From positions 12,297,223-12,361,222 of the forward strand of contig NC_041012.1 of the NCBI RefSeq assembly GCF_004193775.1: a stretch of DNA of 64,000 bases, given 5' to 3'. The notes under the pieces were generated by a model. The model was not told the origin of the DNA. It worked only from the letters and a program-made list of their open reading frames with translations, and searched no databases. Both the position numbers and the translations under genes were made by a program. Numbering within the stretch: the first letter of the stretch is position 1; every line of letters starts with the position of its first letter. Origin of the DNA: Glycine soja (lineage: Eukaryota; Streptophyta; Magnoliopsida; Fabales; Fabaceae). Shown one piece after another: positions 13,521-25,132 of this stretch.

Positions 13521-13952
13521 ATGGCGGCACAGCTAATCCATGATCGAGTGGAGATGGAGTGCCTAGAGGGAGCTTGGGAGACCCTCGAAGGCAACACGAG
13601 GTGCCGATTTCGGGGCACCATTCGATTCACGGCTACTTCTTTGGTGCATCCAGATGAACCTGCACGGACGCTTCAGCGCACGGTGGAGTGGATACTACCC
13701 ACGCCTACACCATATCGTCTAGTGGAGCCAGTCCAATTGATCGAGGTAACGTCGTCCGAGGAAGACCCTGAGGAGGATCCCGAGGAGCTACCTCCTGAGC
13801 CTGCTGTGGATGCTCTTGACTTTCTAGAGGGCGATGAGGACCCACTTCCTGAGGTGGATTCTCCCGAGGAAGTCATGTCGGCATCTGAGGCAGATTCTAC
13901 GGAGGATAGTGGCCCGGGGGAGATGGCGATCAGCGGAGGCTCTTCATCGTAG
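13521..13952 (+). CDS. Acidic-tailed ORF inside solo LTR D, unknown function
   Basis: A 143-codon open frame starting ATGGCGGCA. The first ~70 residues are mixed, with RFRGTIRF- and VEWILPTPTPYRLVEP-like stretches. The rest is dominated by E, D, P and S (SSEEDPEEDPEELPPEP and following) and ends in a G/S run. No known domain was recognised. An acceptor-like TTCTTGTAG lies just upstream. A related layout, with an acidic C-terminus followed by a GGGTGGGT...TCTAG motif, is seen at 60158-60680. It could encode an LTR-specific protein, but expression is unknown. Confidence 0.35.
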   Translation: MAAQLIHDRVEMECLEGAWETLEGNTRCRFRGTIRFTATSLVHPDEPARTLQRTVEWILPTPTPYRLVEPVQLIEVTSSEEDPEEDPEELPPEPAVDALDFLEGDEDPLPEVDSPEEVMSASEADSTEDSGPGEMAISGGSSS

Positions 13953-14532
13953 TGGACAGTTCCATGGATTAGTTTTATATACTTTTGAGGGTGGGTGTAT
14001 CTAGGACTGACTGTTAGGTTTACTCTTTTGTTTTTGTATGGGTAGACCTGATGTATAGGAATTTGATGATTGTATACATGTGGCTGAAGCCACCACTATG
14101 GACACCTTTGCTCTGGATGACACTGTGTATTTTGTAAAACTCCCTTATTTTGGACAGCTTTAAATGATGAATGCATTTATGACCAATCTTGTTATTTGAA
14201 AAGAAAGAATTAGCAAAATTATTTGTAAAAGAGTTTATCGACCGTATTTTATTCTTTTATTTTCACGTGACGTCCTAAAGTAATGGCTGGTATACTCTTC
14301 CTTTTGAAACAGCAAAATAGTTTAGAGATCACAAGTGGTAAGAAAGAAATGACTCCGAATAGAGTTGTGAACTGGCCATTCAGGACTCTATAGTGAGGAT
14401 TTTCATTCTAAACCTTGTTATGGTGAAAAGAGAAAGAAATGAAAAAGAAAAAGAAAAAAAAATTTACCATGGTTTTTGTTATTTAGATTATTACCATCAA
14501 ACCAGTCATTATTTTGGGGACGCCACAGGTAT

Positions 14533-15330
14533 GGTATAAGAAACTTGGACATGCAAGTTGAGGTTAATCTCAAAACTGCAAAGACATGACCTTGTGAGGG
14601 TTTTACCAAGAATGACATACAAAGATGATTTACTTTAAGGTTAAAACCTCATTTTCAAGCAAAAACTTTGTTTCCACCTCAAGACCAATTGAATTGTTAC
14701 ATATTGATTGGTTTGGACCAACGAGAACAACCTCTATCAATGGAAAGAGATATGGTCTAGTAGTAGTGAATGACTACTCAAGATGGACATGGGTTATGTT
14801 CCTTGCTCACAAGAATGAGTCCTTTGAGGTCTTCTTTAAATTTTGTAAGAGGATTCAAAATGAAAAAGAAGTATGCATTACTTCAATTAGAAGTGATCAT
14901 GGTGGAGAGTTTGAAAATGAGAGCTTTCATCTATTTTGTGAAGAGAATGAAATTCTTCATAATTTCTCTATTGCTAGAACACCTCAATAAAATGGTGTTG
15001 TTGAGAGAAAGAGTAGGTCATTGCAAGAAATTACCAGAACCATGCTCGATGATAACTCTACACCTAAACATTTATGGGTTGAAGTAGTGAATATTGCCTA
15101 TTATTTACATAATAGAATTTAAATAAAGCTCATTCTAAAAAGGACTTCTTATGAACAGTGGAAAGGACGAAAGCCCAACATTTCATATTTCCATCCTTTT
15201 GGATGTCAATGTTTTATTCTTAACATTAAAGATAACTTGGGAAAGTTTGACTCTAAGTGTGATAATGGAACATTACTTGGGTACTCTAAAACATCAAGGC
15301 ATATAGAGTCTACAACTCTAGAACCTCAGT
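14533..15330 (+). pseudogene. Integrase core of the Sirevirus-type element (broken)
   Basis: It resumes right after solo LTR D with the HHCC region (WYKKLGHA...), out of frame in places. An open frame at 14625-14990 then holds the integrase core, with the first catalytic aspartate in HIDWFGP and the second in SDHGGEFEN. An in-frame TAA follows ARTPQ where glutamine would be expected, and the frame then continues with the NGVVERK motif and the end of the core. Several more stops occur to 15330. Inactive. Confidence 0.8.
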
Positions 15331-15599
15331 TGTGGAAGAAGTTACTCATGTCAGATTTAATGACACAAAGCTTGATACATAAATGTCAAACCTGATGAAT
15401 CATTTCTAGATTTAAGACTGGACGAAGGCATTGGACCACTGATAGAATAATCTACAAAAGCAAATGTGCCCAGTCAAGTAATAGAATAGACTCAAGAAGA
15501 AAGAGAACCTACTTGACGGATTCAAAGGAAGAATTACCTAGAAGTCAAATCATTAGAGATCCTTCAACCAAAGTCAAAAAAAGAGGATCTCTTAGACAA

Positions 15600-16790
15600 T
15601 AGGGTTATACATCTCTCATTTCAAAAGTGGAACCCAAGCATATTAATGATGTAATGGAAGACGAAAACTGGGTCAAAGCCACCCAAGAGGAACTTGAACA
15701 ATTCTAGAAAAATGATGTTTGGAAGCTTGTAGAACTACCACAAGGGAAAAAAAGCAATAAGAGATAAGTGAGTGTTCAAAAACAAGCTAGATAATGTAAG
15801 CAAGGTTGTGAGAAATAAGGCAAGACTAGTTGCCAAGGGTTACTCACAACAAGAAGGTATAGATTATACATAAACCTTTGCTCTTGTTACTCATCTAGAG
15901 GCAATACACATTTTACTATCATTTTTAGCTCATACAAAAGTGAGACTTTATAAAATGGACGTAAAAATTGCATTCCTCAATTGACTAATACAAAAGTAAC
16001 ATTTTTCCACACCATGTTTTAAAACTCAATAAAGCATTGTATTGACTAAAGCAAGCTCCCCGAGCTTGGTATGAACGTCTTAGTTAATTCCTGTTAAACA
16101 ATGGCTTTGAAAGAGGAAAGTGGATACAACTCTGTTTCGCAAGAACTATGACTCTCAATTTATATTAGTTCAAATTTATGTGGACAACATTATATTTGGT
16201 GCTACTAATGAACCTCTCTATAAGGATTTCTCTAAGTTAATTCAGGCTAAATTCGAGATGAGTATGGTGACAGAGTTAAAGTTATTCTTAGGACTACAAA
16301 TTAAAGAAACCAGAAATGGAATCTATGTCAATCAAACCAAACATGTCAATGAACTTCTCAAGAAGTTCAAACTGAAAGATGCAAAAGAAATGAGGACTCG
16401 TATGTATCCAACAACATGTCTTGGCCTGGACGAGGAATCTAACAAAGTGGACAACTCACAATATAAAGCAATGATTGGATCCTTACTATATCTAACTACG
16501 TCCAAACTTAACATATTGTTCACCATTAGACTATATGCCAGATTCCAACAAGACCCAAGGGAAGCTCACTTCACTGCTGTCAAAATATTATTTAAATACT
16601 TAATTGGAACTTCTAATTTTGGTCTTTACTTTAAGCACAATAAGGAATTCAGGTTGATTAGTTATTATGATGCTAACTATGTTGGTGACAAACTTGAAAG
16701 AAGAAGCACTAGTGGAAGTTGTCATCTCTTGGTGGAAACCTAGTCAGTTGGATTAGCAAGAAGCAAGGATCAGTAGCACTATCCACTACA
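15600..16790 (+). pseudogene. Reverse transcriptase and RNase H start of the Sirevirus-type element (broken)
   Basis: 15640-16080 reads, through several stops, as the Copia RT N-terminus (WVKATQEELEQF, then [17 protein letters not shown]). An open frame at 16120-16743 continues with IYVDNIIFGATN: the YVDD catalytic box has become YVDN. Next come the RT thumb region and the RNase H start (YDANYVGDKLERRSTSGS). A stop after LLVET and another in the STTEAEY region end it. The next insertion starts near 16806, and the last part of RNase H lies at 19306-19612. Confidence 0.8.
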
Positions 16791-16805
16791 TAAGCAAAAT
16801 ACATA

Positions 16806-19300
16806 TTTTTCGCAACGTGAGCCATGAACTTGGGGAGTCGCCACCAACGTTTATTTAAGGAAAACTTCGGGAAAACCAAAAAAAAGATAAGGAATGGTAT
16901 ACGATTTAAGAAAAAGGATTCGGGAGTCGTTTACGCACGACGAAGGTGTTAGCACCCCACGTGTCGGTCATGAAGACGACAACCTTTAATTGAGTGTGCA
17001 AAAAATAAAGTGACTTTTAATTATTTATCTTCCCTTGAAAACATGAATTATATTTTTGTTATATTATTTTTCATTTAGAAAAAGAAAACAATTTTTTTTA
17101 AAAAAAGGATTTTATTTTTTTAGTTTTTTTGGGCCGACAAGGGATTTGCCTTTGCTCCTATGTATCCCTAGGTGCAATGAGGAAATCAAACTTATGTAGT
17201 TCTTTGTAGAAAAAAACGTTTGTGTTGGGTTAATTTTTATTTTTTTTTTGAAAGATTTCGGTTTTATAGTAAACTTTATGAAGTCAAGCAAGTTGAAGAC
17301 TCATCATGGCATTCACAAAATTTACTCACTTTATTAAAACACTGCCAAGCAAGTCGGAGACCCATCATGGAGAGCGTGTAACATGAAAAAGAAGAATTGA
17401 GTGATCATTTATTTGAGAATGTTACCATTTAAAGAAAAGATTTTAGTTTAATGGTAAATTTTGGAACTCAAGCAAGTTGGAGACCTAGCATGTCATCCAC
17501 AAAATTTACTCACACGTTATTGAAATGCCACCAAGCAAGTTGGAGACCCAGCATGGAGTGCACATAGTGTAAGCGTGTACTAAAGAATGCTAATGCAGAT
17601 TTGTAAAAATAAATAAATAATTGACATAGTGCTACCAAATCATATAAATAGAATGAGAATAGAAAGGGATAGAATAAAAGTGAGGAGTACACTTAGTAAT
17701 TAAGGATGTGTGATTGAAACGGGGGGAAAATAAGATGCATAACGAGATATTTACAATGCATTATTAATTAAACTAACTAGCTAGGCAATGATAAAAAAAG
17801 AAAATCACATTGAAGAATAAACTATAGAGACAACAAAGAAATACAATATACTAAAGAGCTATTCACTAATATGTATAATTATTTATTTTCTATTTTTACC
17901 TTCTTTTTTTCTTTGTTTTATTTTTTTGTCAAAGTCAAAGGGTTGACTTGGACTTAGTCAACACTAAAGGAGTGCCAACATGGTGGGCATAGTCACCATC
18001 CTAAGTGGCGGGGGTGCACATATAAAGAAGGGGTGTAACTATCAGTTTTATTTTGTTTCAGACTTCAAAAAAAGGGTTGGGCCCAAAATGAAAAAAATGT
18101 GTGTTAAAAAAATAGGTGTGAATAGTTAAGTTTATTTTATTCCAGACTTTGCAAAAATGGGCTAGGCCCAAATCAAAAAGGTGCGTGTATGAAAAAACAT
18201 AGTGTGAATAACGTTTCCATCTTATTACAGACTTCGCAAAAAATAAGCTAGGCCCAAAACGAAAAAAGGGTGCATGTAATAAAAACGTGGTGTAAACAAC
18301 AATTGTTGTTGTGTTGTTGTTGTAATTGTTGTTGTTGTTGTTTTTTAGGGTTGCATTGGAACTAGGTTAGGACACAATATGAGAAGCCACCATGGAGGGT
18401 GGCGCGCCTCCCTGGTGCCACTGGTGCATGGTACTGCGACGAGAGGCCACCATAGTAGCGGCGGTGGCACGGAAGAGGCACCACAATGGTGGCGCGAGCT
18501 TCATCGGAAAACTAAAGAGGGAAGATACGGAATGCAAAAAAAACCAAGAAAAAAGACAGCATCATCATGAGCAGACCTCGTCGGCGACCATGAAGCTCAC
18601 CGGCAAGACGAACGACAAAGCTACAAGCAAAAATAAGAGAGAGAAAAAAAAGAAAAAGAAGAGAAGGACGTAGAAGAAGAAGAGAGGAAGGAGAAGAAAA
18701 GCATGATAGAGAATGAGGGAATGAGGGGATTACCTTGAGACCCCTCTCCTTTCTCTGACAGAATTGTCAAATGGCACCGTCAAATTGGTCTGTTTTCTAC
18801 TCTTGGGACTCGTGCCTCCTCTGTGCATTAATTTCTAAAGACCTTCATTTTTCGCTTTTTATGCACTGTTATCCTCTTCTTGACCTAATGGGCTCTCTTT
18901 GAGAGCCCAATAGGTCACACAATTAGTTTTTTATTTATTTATTTTACTTAGTGTTCTCTTTTTTTTCTTTCTTTCTTTTCTATTTCATTTTTTTCTTTTT
19001 CATTTTTTTCCCTTTTTTTGTTTTTTGTTTTTTTCTTTCATTTTCTCCGTCTTCTTTATTTCCTTTTTTTCTCGTTTTTTTTATTATGTTTTCTTTCTTT
19101 TTTGTTTTTTGTTTTTCTTTTTTCGTTTTGTTTTTTTCTTTTTTTTTGTTTTATTTCTTTCTCTTTTTTTCATTTTTTCACAATTCTTTGTTTTTTTTTT
19201 CTTCTTCTTTTTCTCTTTTTCATTTTTGTTTTATTTTTTCTTTTTTGTTTTTTTGTTGTTTTTTTAGCAAGGGGTCTGAAGAGAATTAGACAATATCAGT
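16806..19300 (+). mobile_element. Insertion in RNase H, probably LTR-derived; ends not fixed
   Basis: It splits the RNase H frame between AKYIF and SYCIQL. The left end has GGGAGTCGCCACC and a following GGTGTTAGCACCCC phrase, which recur in large legume Gypsy LTRs (recalled). It contains two copies of a 'caagcaagttggagacc' segment pair (17280-17560), three 84-bp tandem units (18059-18300) and a T-rich tract (18950-19266). No transposon protein was seen, and ORFs in the T-rich tract are low-complexity. No clean TSD was found; it could be a solo LTR or another non-coding element. Confidence 0.5.
18059..18300 (+). repeat. Three tandem units of about 84 bp
   Basis: The phrase CAGACTT recurs at 18059, 18143 and 18228, each time followed by a variable A-run, a 'gggctaggccca'-like core, another A-run and a 'ggtgtgaataa'-like end. 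The copies are diverged but clearly related. Confidence 0.75.
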
Positions 19301-19305
19301 AGAAA

Positions 19306-19612
19306 GCTATTGTATTCAACTAATATGTATAAGGAATTAACTAGAAGACTACAACATAAGTGATGGAAACATCCCTATCTACTGTGAAAACAAGATTGCA
19401 ATAAGTATTTCTAAAAAACCCTACCTTGCATTCACAAGCCAAGCCTATAAAGATTAAACATCATTTTCTTAAAGACCATGTTCAGAAGGGAACAATGGAA
19501 CTACAGTTTGTACCCACTAATGGTTAGCTTGCTGACATTTTTACAAAATCTCTTACTGAAGAAAAGTTGATTTTGTTAAGGGATCAACTTGGAATGGACT
19601 TTGTAAAGGACT
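19306..19612 (+). pseudogene. RNase H C-terminus of the Sirevirus-type element
   Basis: Reading AGCTATTGT onward gives the end of Copia RNase H: CIQLICIRN, LEDYNISDGNIPIYCENK, SISKNPTLHSQAKPIKIKHH and LADIFTKSLTEEK. One stop lies before LEDY and one replaces a residue before LADIF. The stop after DFVKD at about 19612 is the natural end of pol. Confidence 0.75.
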
Positions 19613-19959
19613 GATTAATGTTTGAATGCTTGACAAGTTACATTCTGTATCTAGAGGACATGTCGTCCAATGGCCATACATACATACATGCATGACTAGA
19701 CGACTAACGAGTGGACAAAGGATATCTTCAAAACTCCACACCTTATTAAAATGTTGCATTTTTTACTACTGAGTTATCCTTGAGTAACAAACCTCTTAAT
19801 TACTTTTTAAAAGCCTAGAAAAACAACCCACATTTCTTTATAAACCCCTTCAAATCAAGGCAACAGTCTATCCTCATCATCTTTGCAATCTTTCAAGAAT
19901 CTCCAAGATTTCTCTCAAGAAAAACTTACAAAAACCCTAATCTTCTTCTCCAATCACCA

Positions 19960-20840
19960 TGACAAGCTCTAGAGAAAACACTACTCTTGCCATGTTCATC
20001 ATCACCACAGACGCCACCAACATCTACACTCAAGAAGAGCTCACTATTCTCATTGAACACTTCTTCGACATTGAAATGTTGGAAGGACTTGACCTTAACA
20101 CACAACACACTAATGCTCTATGGCATCTATGGTTACCTCAACGATCCACAATTGATATACCTAGAACTCATCAAGATGTTCTAGAGGAATGTTAACCTCA
20201 AGGACTAGAAGACCATTGTGTCCAAGGTTTTTGGCAAAGAAGTAGTGTTGTCCATGGATTTTATTGCATAAGTCGTAGGGTGCATCAGGGAATGAAACAC
20301 ATACCAAGACGACTGGGAGAAGCCCTATAAGAGTCATGTTCCAAAAGCTCTCTATTGGAGGAATCTCAAGGAGACAGATGGGAAGAAGAAGGTTCAATAC
20401 AACCTTCTATGTGATATAGCCAACGTTTGGTCCAACATCACTCATAAGAGCTTTATGCACAAAGTAGGTTTAAAAGACTTTGTGTCTGACCTATAGAAAT
20501 TTGTGCTCTTTCATCTAATGAATGACATCCCCTTTGACCTTTCACACACAATCTACATCAACATTCCGAGGAACATGAAGACTCTGAGAGGAGTGGACGA
20601 CATCTACTATGTTGCCATCATCAACAAACTCCTCTACAAATACTAAGTCTTCCTCGTCTTCGAATGAATGGATGAGGACACCAAGTAGTCCATCATCAAC
20701 AAATGTACCTTTATCGCCAAACAACAACACTTCAGTGTTATCAACCTAAAGGACATAAAGGTAGACATCAGGAGGAACAAGCCTATTCCTCGAGGTTGTT
20801 AAGAAGCAAAAGAAGTTGGCCCAAACTATTGCTAAGAAGA
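19960..20840 (+). pseudogene. Extra 3' ORF (env-like position) of the Sirevirus-type element, broken
   Basis: ATG at 19959 opens a 78-codon frame. In other frames with stops, the homology-like reading continues to about 20840 (phrases such as GKEVVLSMDFI, ANVWSNITHKSFMHK, IPRNMKTLRGVDDIYY). It lies between pol and the 3' LTR, where Sireviruses carry a third, env-like ORF. No signal peptide or transmembrane segment was visible, so the name reflects position only. The phrases also resemble plant transposon-associated proteins of unknown function (inference). Confidence 0.45.
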
Positions 20841-20927
20841 CTTCTGATTTGTTGTTATTCATACTGCAATTATTCGTATATATACATGCCATATCCATTG
20901 ATCAAAATTTATATAGTTTATCATCAT

Positions 20928-20942
20928 AAAAAATGGGGAGAT
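20928..20942 (+). other. Polypurine tract of the Sirevirus-type element
   Basis: A purine-rich run, AAAAAATGGGGAGAT, lies directly before the 3' LTR, as expected for the plus-strand primer. It contains one T, typical of SIRE-like elements (recalled). Confidence 0.65.
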
Positions 20943-22073
20943 TATTAGACACTGGACGATCCATCACTAGATGATCCAGACATCTCATAAGGTTTTGATG
21001 AAAACAAATATATAAATTTTTGTTAACCAAGTTGTTGCATGTAAGTCAATAGGTTTGATGACTGGAAACAATACCAGGTGGACTTATCTATTAGTGGATA
21101 CCTTATCTATTAGAAGTAGGAAGTACTCATCCAGTCCATCCAAATACCTATTGGGATATGAACGCTTATCTTAATTTATCAATTTATTCTAGTTTATGTG
21201 ATTTTGTTTAAAAGGACTATATCTGTGAATCTATCTTATATTTTCTTTTATATGTCTAATGTCCATATTGAGCTATGAATGACAGGTATGGAAATAAGAT
21301 AAAGTTGCTCAACGGTCATATTATTCAATCCTAAAGATGCTTTTCACAATTATGAGTATCCCTATAAATACGACATCAAGATTTAAAGGAAAAGGAAGAA
21401 CACTTACAAAAAAAACAAGAGTCATGAATCAAGAAAACTAAGAGAAAAGAAAACCATCCGTAAAGAAATACAATTAGCTTAATAGAGTCATTCTTTGTAA
21501 TATACAAAGTACTTCTAAGAGATTAGAACTTCACTATAAATTCACTCGTTGAGTGTTGAAAAGAATCTTTGATTCTATACCAAACTTCTGTTTGCAAAAG
21601 CCAGGAGTGGCTTGTGACAAAATAATATAAGGGTGTTCTTAGATTTAAAGGGAGTCTAAAGGTTATGTCAATGACCTTGAGAATACTTGTAAGTCAGAAG
21701 TGATAGGAAAGAATACTTGTTGTATGATAGTTTGATTAGTGGAATCCTTTACTGGTTGGTAAAGGAGAATTGAACATAGCTCAGGTTCAGTGAATTAGTA
21801 TAAAACTGAGTATTTTTACTGCTCTTTTTTATCTTGTCAAAGTATTTTAAAGATCATTATTGACACATTATTGAACAAAAGTTTTTCACTGAAAATAAGT
21901 TTTGCGTATCATTGGACGACAATCCACCAATGCTCAAGCAAACTTATATTTGTCATTGGATGAGATTTTTTAACAACTAGCTTATTTAGTAAAACATCTT
22001 CCATTCGAAAAGTTTGTATATTTTATCTAACACACTATTCAGCCCCCCTTCTAGTGTGATTTATTGTATTTCA
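20943..22073 (+). repeat. 3' LTR of the Sirevirus-type element, 1131 bp
   Basis: It starts right after the purine tract with TATTAGACACTGG (expected TG changed to TA) and ends TGTATTTCA. Its last 243 bp match the partial 5' LTR at 1-246. The right flank (CTTTAGAATC) is the gag of another, minus-strand Copia element. Confidence 0.8.
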
Positions 22074-22669
22074 CTTTAGAATCTTCACATTCAGCTCTTT
22101 TTCTGCAAACTCTTTCCCTAGACCATTTAGGTGATTCACTATGTGAGTGAACCTCTTTTGAACATCTTTTATGATTTCTCCTTATTGCATCTAGAAAGCT
22201 TCTTACTCTTGAATGAGAGTATTATTCCTTGTTTTTCTAACTATTGGAGTACCTTCATGAGTTACTTGAATAAGATCTCACATTTCCTTTGTCGTAGCAC
22301 ATGTTGATACCCTAAAAAATTCATCACAATTCAAGGATGAGTGAATGATGTTCATAGCTTTAGAATCATATTCAACTCTTTTTACTTCTTCTTGAGACCA
22401 TGATTCATAGGTTTTTTTTTATAGTTTTGTTTTCAACAACTTGGGTTAGAATTGTATAACCATTTACCATTGCATTCCAAATACCTCTATTAACAAATTT
22501 CATGAAAAAATTCATTCAAAATTTCCAAAAGGGATAGTTCATGCCACAAAAGAGTGGAGGTTTGTTAATGGACACACCTTCCGCAAATGGTAATTGATTG
22601 CCAACCATATTCAAAACTTTTGATAAAATCTTTATTAATTTTCAAGACCTTAGCTCTAGTTACCAATTT
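22074..22669 (-). pseudogene. gag N-terminal remnant of an older minus-strand Copia element
   Basis: The reverse complement of about 22540-22650 gives an ATG followed by VGNQLPFAEGVSINKPPLF, the typical plant Copia gag opening, then a TGA. Upstream on the minus strand is a tRNA-Met-like primer site (TTGGTAACTAGAGC) next to the LTR. The rest of the frame, towards 22074, is broken. The Sirevirus element above interrupts it at 22073/22074; its distal part is not in the window. Confidence 0.65.
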
Positions 22670-23994
22670 TTAGGTTAACCGAGAATCTAGAAGGGAAGGT
22701 TGAATATATTCTTTCAAAATCTTTACCACTTTGTTTAATAATCCAATTAAAACAACCTCTTTTAACCTATCAAAGTTTTCTCAAAAGATTGTCACAAAAT
22801 TTTTATCACAACAAGAAAACAATGATAATAAGATCATATGAACAATAAAGTTTTTATGGCTCTTTAACACTAATTTCATTTCCAAGATTGAATGACAAAG
22901 CTAAAGTTAGAGAAAGAGAATTATACACAAAATTTATACTGGTTCAGCCCTTAAAAGGACTTACATCCAGTTGTTCTAAGACCTTAGAACTTCCACTAAT
23001 AGAGAATTAAGTACAAATACTATGCACATGCAATTTTTTATATTATACTCTTCCCTTGAATTCTACAGGAGAAAGAACATGAGTTGAAACCCTATAAACT
23101 CACAAAACTCCTGGTAACCCTAACCAAGAAGGAAATTCAGAATTGAAACAAATATACCTTGATGTGTAGATTACAACATCTCCAAGCTCTTCTCCCAAGA
23201 AAGATCAAATCATGATGAACAATGAATGAATCTTAATCAGCTTGAATCTCCAAAAAAATGCAGCAACATTTCTCTCTTGAAGTATTTTTCTCAAAGTTAA
23301 AAACGTATCAAGAGTCACTAATAAAAAAACATAAGAGTGTATTTATTATTTTGACAAAAAAACTGATTTAATTGATTGTGAAATATGGTAATCAATTAAT
23401 TCGTCAAAATTCCTCTTTGTTCTGCATTTCCAAACACTTGGTAATCAATTATAGAATATGGTAATCAATTATCTCATTTCAAATAGAGAGCTTCTCATGC
23501 TTTTGTACTTTCTGGAATAATCAATTATCAATTGTGGTAATCGACTATTTCAATAAACAAAGAGCTCTTTAAGTTTCAAACATTATTGTAATCGATTATC
23601 TTAAGCTATAGGGTCTTTCTTCTTCTAAAATTAGCTTCTGTAATCGATTACAAAACTGGTAATCGATTAGTTTGTCACTTCTTGCCATATTTCAAGTAGA
23701 AGAGAGTTTTGATGTTTGTTCTAACACTTTGTAATTCATTCCAAAACCTTGTAATGGATTACATTGTTTTGAACTCATTGCTTCTATGAAACTTAGAGAT
23801 TAATCCATTTTTTGATATATTTGATTCACACTGAGCATGGATATAAGCAAACTTAAACAATATCAAACATCACGCCTAGACTAAAACATTCAATACAAAT
23901 GCCACATCTATAAAACTTGTTTGGCATTGTAAAATCATTAAACCAAAACTAAGACCAAAAGACAAGTCTTTGAGGCTTCAAGCTTTGATCCAAC
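22670..23994 (-). repeat. LTR G of the minus-strand Copia element, about 1.3 kb
   Basis: On the minus strand it starts TGTTGGATCAAAGC (near 23994) and ends near 22670 next to the primer site and gag. It holds at least six pairs of TAATYNATTA-like palindromes at 19-21 bp spacing (23369-23761). The exact inner end is uncertain because the CA terminus is not preserved. Confidence 0.6.
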
Positions 23995-24478
23995 ATTAAA
24001 TGTTGTATCAGATGATGGCTTAAGCTTGTTATCATTTGATTCTTCAAACGCAGATTTGCACAACATAATATGATAATGCAAATAGATGCAGTTTTTAACA
24101 TTTGTATTGATTTGCATCTAATCAAAATAATCAGGAGTCCTGATTTGTTTTAAGACATAAATGTCTTTTGACTTGACAACACATTAAGAAACAACAAATA
24201 TACAGAGTCAATGCACATGCATCATCCACCTTCAACACACAAAATCATTTTCCTCAAGCACCAAACAGACAATAACATCATATGTAGGTTGACCCCATGG
24301 AAAACCATAAAAAAGTTCCCCAACTCCCCAATTGGTCTCCACACACACATAAATAAGACAGATGAACAAAAACACCACATGACCTCCTCATAACTCATGA
24401 AATAGAAAGCCACTTCACAACAAAAAAGGAGCCATTTCTCTTACCTTTAGTCGCATACACTCCCTAATGTCAAGCCAC
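23995..24478. other. No recognised feature
   Basis: About 480 bp of AT-rich sequence between LTR G and the CACTA element. No ORF with a recognisable motif was seen; the 60-codon frames here lack any known domain. It is probably old intergenic sequence in which both elements landed. Confidence 0.5.
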
Positions 24479-24515
24479 CACTACTAAAAAAATGAGTTTT
24501 AACATTGTCTTATTA

Positions 24516-24730
24516 ACATCGGTTATTTGAAAACTGATGTCGTTAAGTACTTACAACATCGGTTTTCAAATAACCGATGTTAAAATCACACTAAATTCAG
24601 TTTTAACACTAGTTATTTGAAAACCGATGTTGTAAGTGCTTAACAACATCGGTTTTCAAATAACCGATGTTAAAACTTAATTATTTTAACATCGGTTATT
24701 TGAAAACCGATGTCGTAATATTAAATTTAA
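24516..24730. repeat. Left subterminal inverted repeats of the CACTA element
   Basis: Alternating copies of AACATCGGTT and AACCGATGTT, mostly joined through TTCAAATA or its complement, occur at about 24516-24545, 24550-24585, 24605-24640, 24645-24675 and 24690-24715. Adjacent copies can pair as hairpins. CACTA subterminal repeats are usually transposase-binding sites. Confidence 0.85.
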
Positions 24731-24751
24731 CGTAATAAAAATATAAACACA

Positions 24752-25132
24752 CCAGACCCTCATCTTTTGGCTCAACTTTATCCGAGTTTTGCCGAGGGAG
24801 CAACTCCCTTTTTCACCTTGAATTGGTCAAAATACGCAGAATTTCTTACTTTTCGTGGAGGATTAGATCCAGTAACTGGAGGCCTATGGCTGACCGATAT
24901 TATACACCATCATTTAGCTATTGCAATTCTTTTCTTGATAGCGAGTCACATGTATAGGACTAACTGGGGTATTGGTCACAGTATAAAAGACATTTTAGAG
25001 GCACATAAAGGTCCATTTATGGGCCAGGGTCATAAAGGTCTATATGAGATCCTAACAACGTCATGGCATGCTCAATTATCTATTAACCTAGTTATGTTAG
25101 GTTCTTTGACCATTATTGTAGCTCACCAATAA
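24752..25132 (+). pseudogene. psaA: Nuclear copy of chloroplast psaA fragment (photosystem I P700 apoprotein A1)
   Basis: The frame reads [20 protein letters not shown] and continues through the PsaA membrane-helix region ([19 protein letters not shown], then [17 protein letters not shown]) to a stop after IIVAHQ. In the plastid this protein binds the P700 chlorophylls; here only about 120 of roughly 750 residues remain. The stop falls where the real protein continues (IVAHH...). A few residues differ from the conserved protein, for example isoleucine before HHH and serine in IASHMY. It lies inside the TSD-bounded CACTA element, so it is nuclear and not plastid contamination. It has no start signal and should not make a working protein. 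Confidence 0.92.

Larger units (their letters stand above)
10622..14527 (+). mobile_element. Solo LTR D (large Gypsy-like), 3906 bp
   Basis: It begins TGTAACATCCTG and ends GACGCCACA, with a perfect 5-bp TSD, GGTAT (10617-10621 and 14528-14532). Removing it restores a continuous Copia frame (GNRWV then WYKKLGHA). Nearly 4 kb without gag or pol makes it a solo LTR. Such long LTRs with a TGTAACATCC opening suit large Gypsy families such as Tekay or Ogre types (inference). It carries a six-pair palindrome array (13004-13393) and an acidic-tailed ORF (13521-13952) preceded by an acceptor-like TTCTTGTAG, so LTR transcripts may be spliced. Confidence 0.85.

Noticed and set aside
13673..13876. Ser/Gly-rich minus-strand ORF
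   Set aside because: Complement of the Glu/Asp/Pro-rich LTR ORF, with no independent support.
18951..19302. Phe-rich ORFs in a T-rich tract
   Set aside because: Low-complexity translation of a T/C-rich stretch in three overlapping frames, without any domain.
24752..25132. psaA as evidence of plastid sequence or contamination
   Set aside because: It lies inside a TSD-bounded CACTA element, ends in a stop, and has substitutions; the flanks are nuclear transposon DNA.
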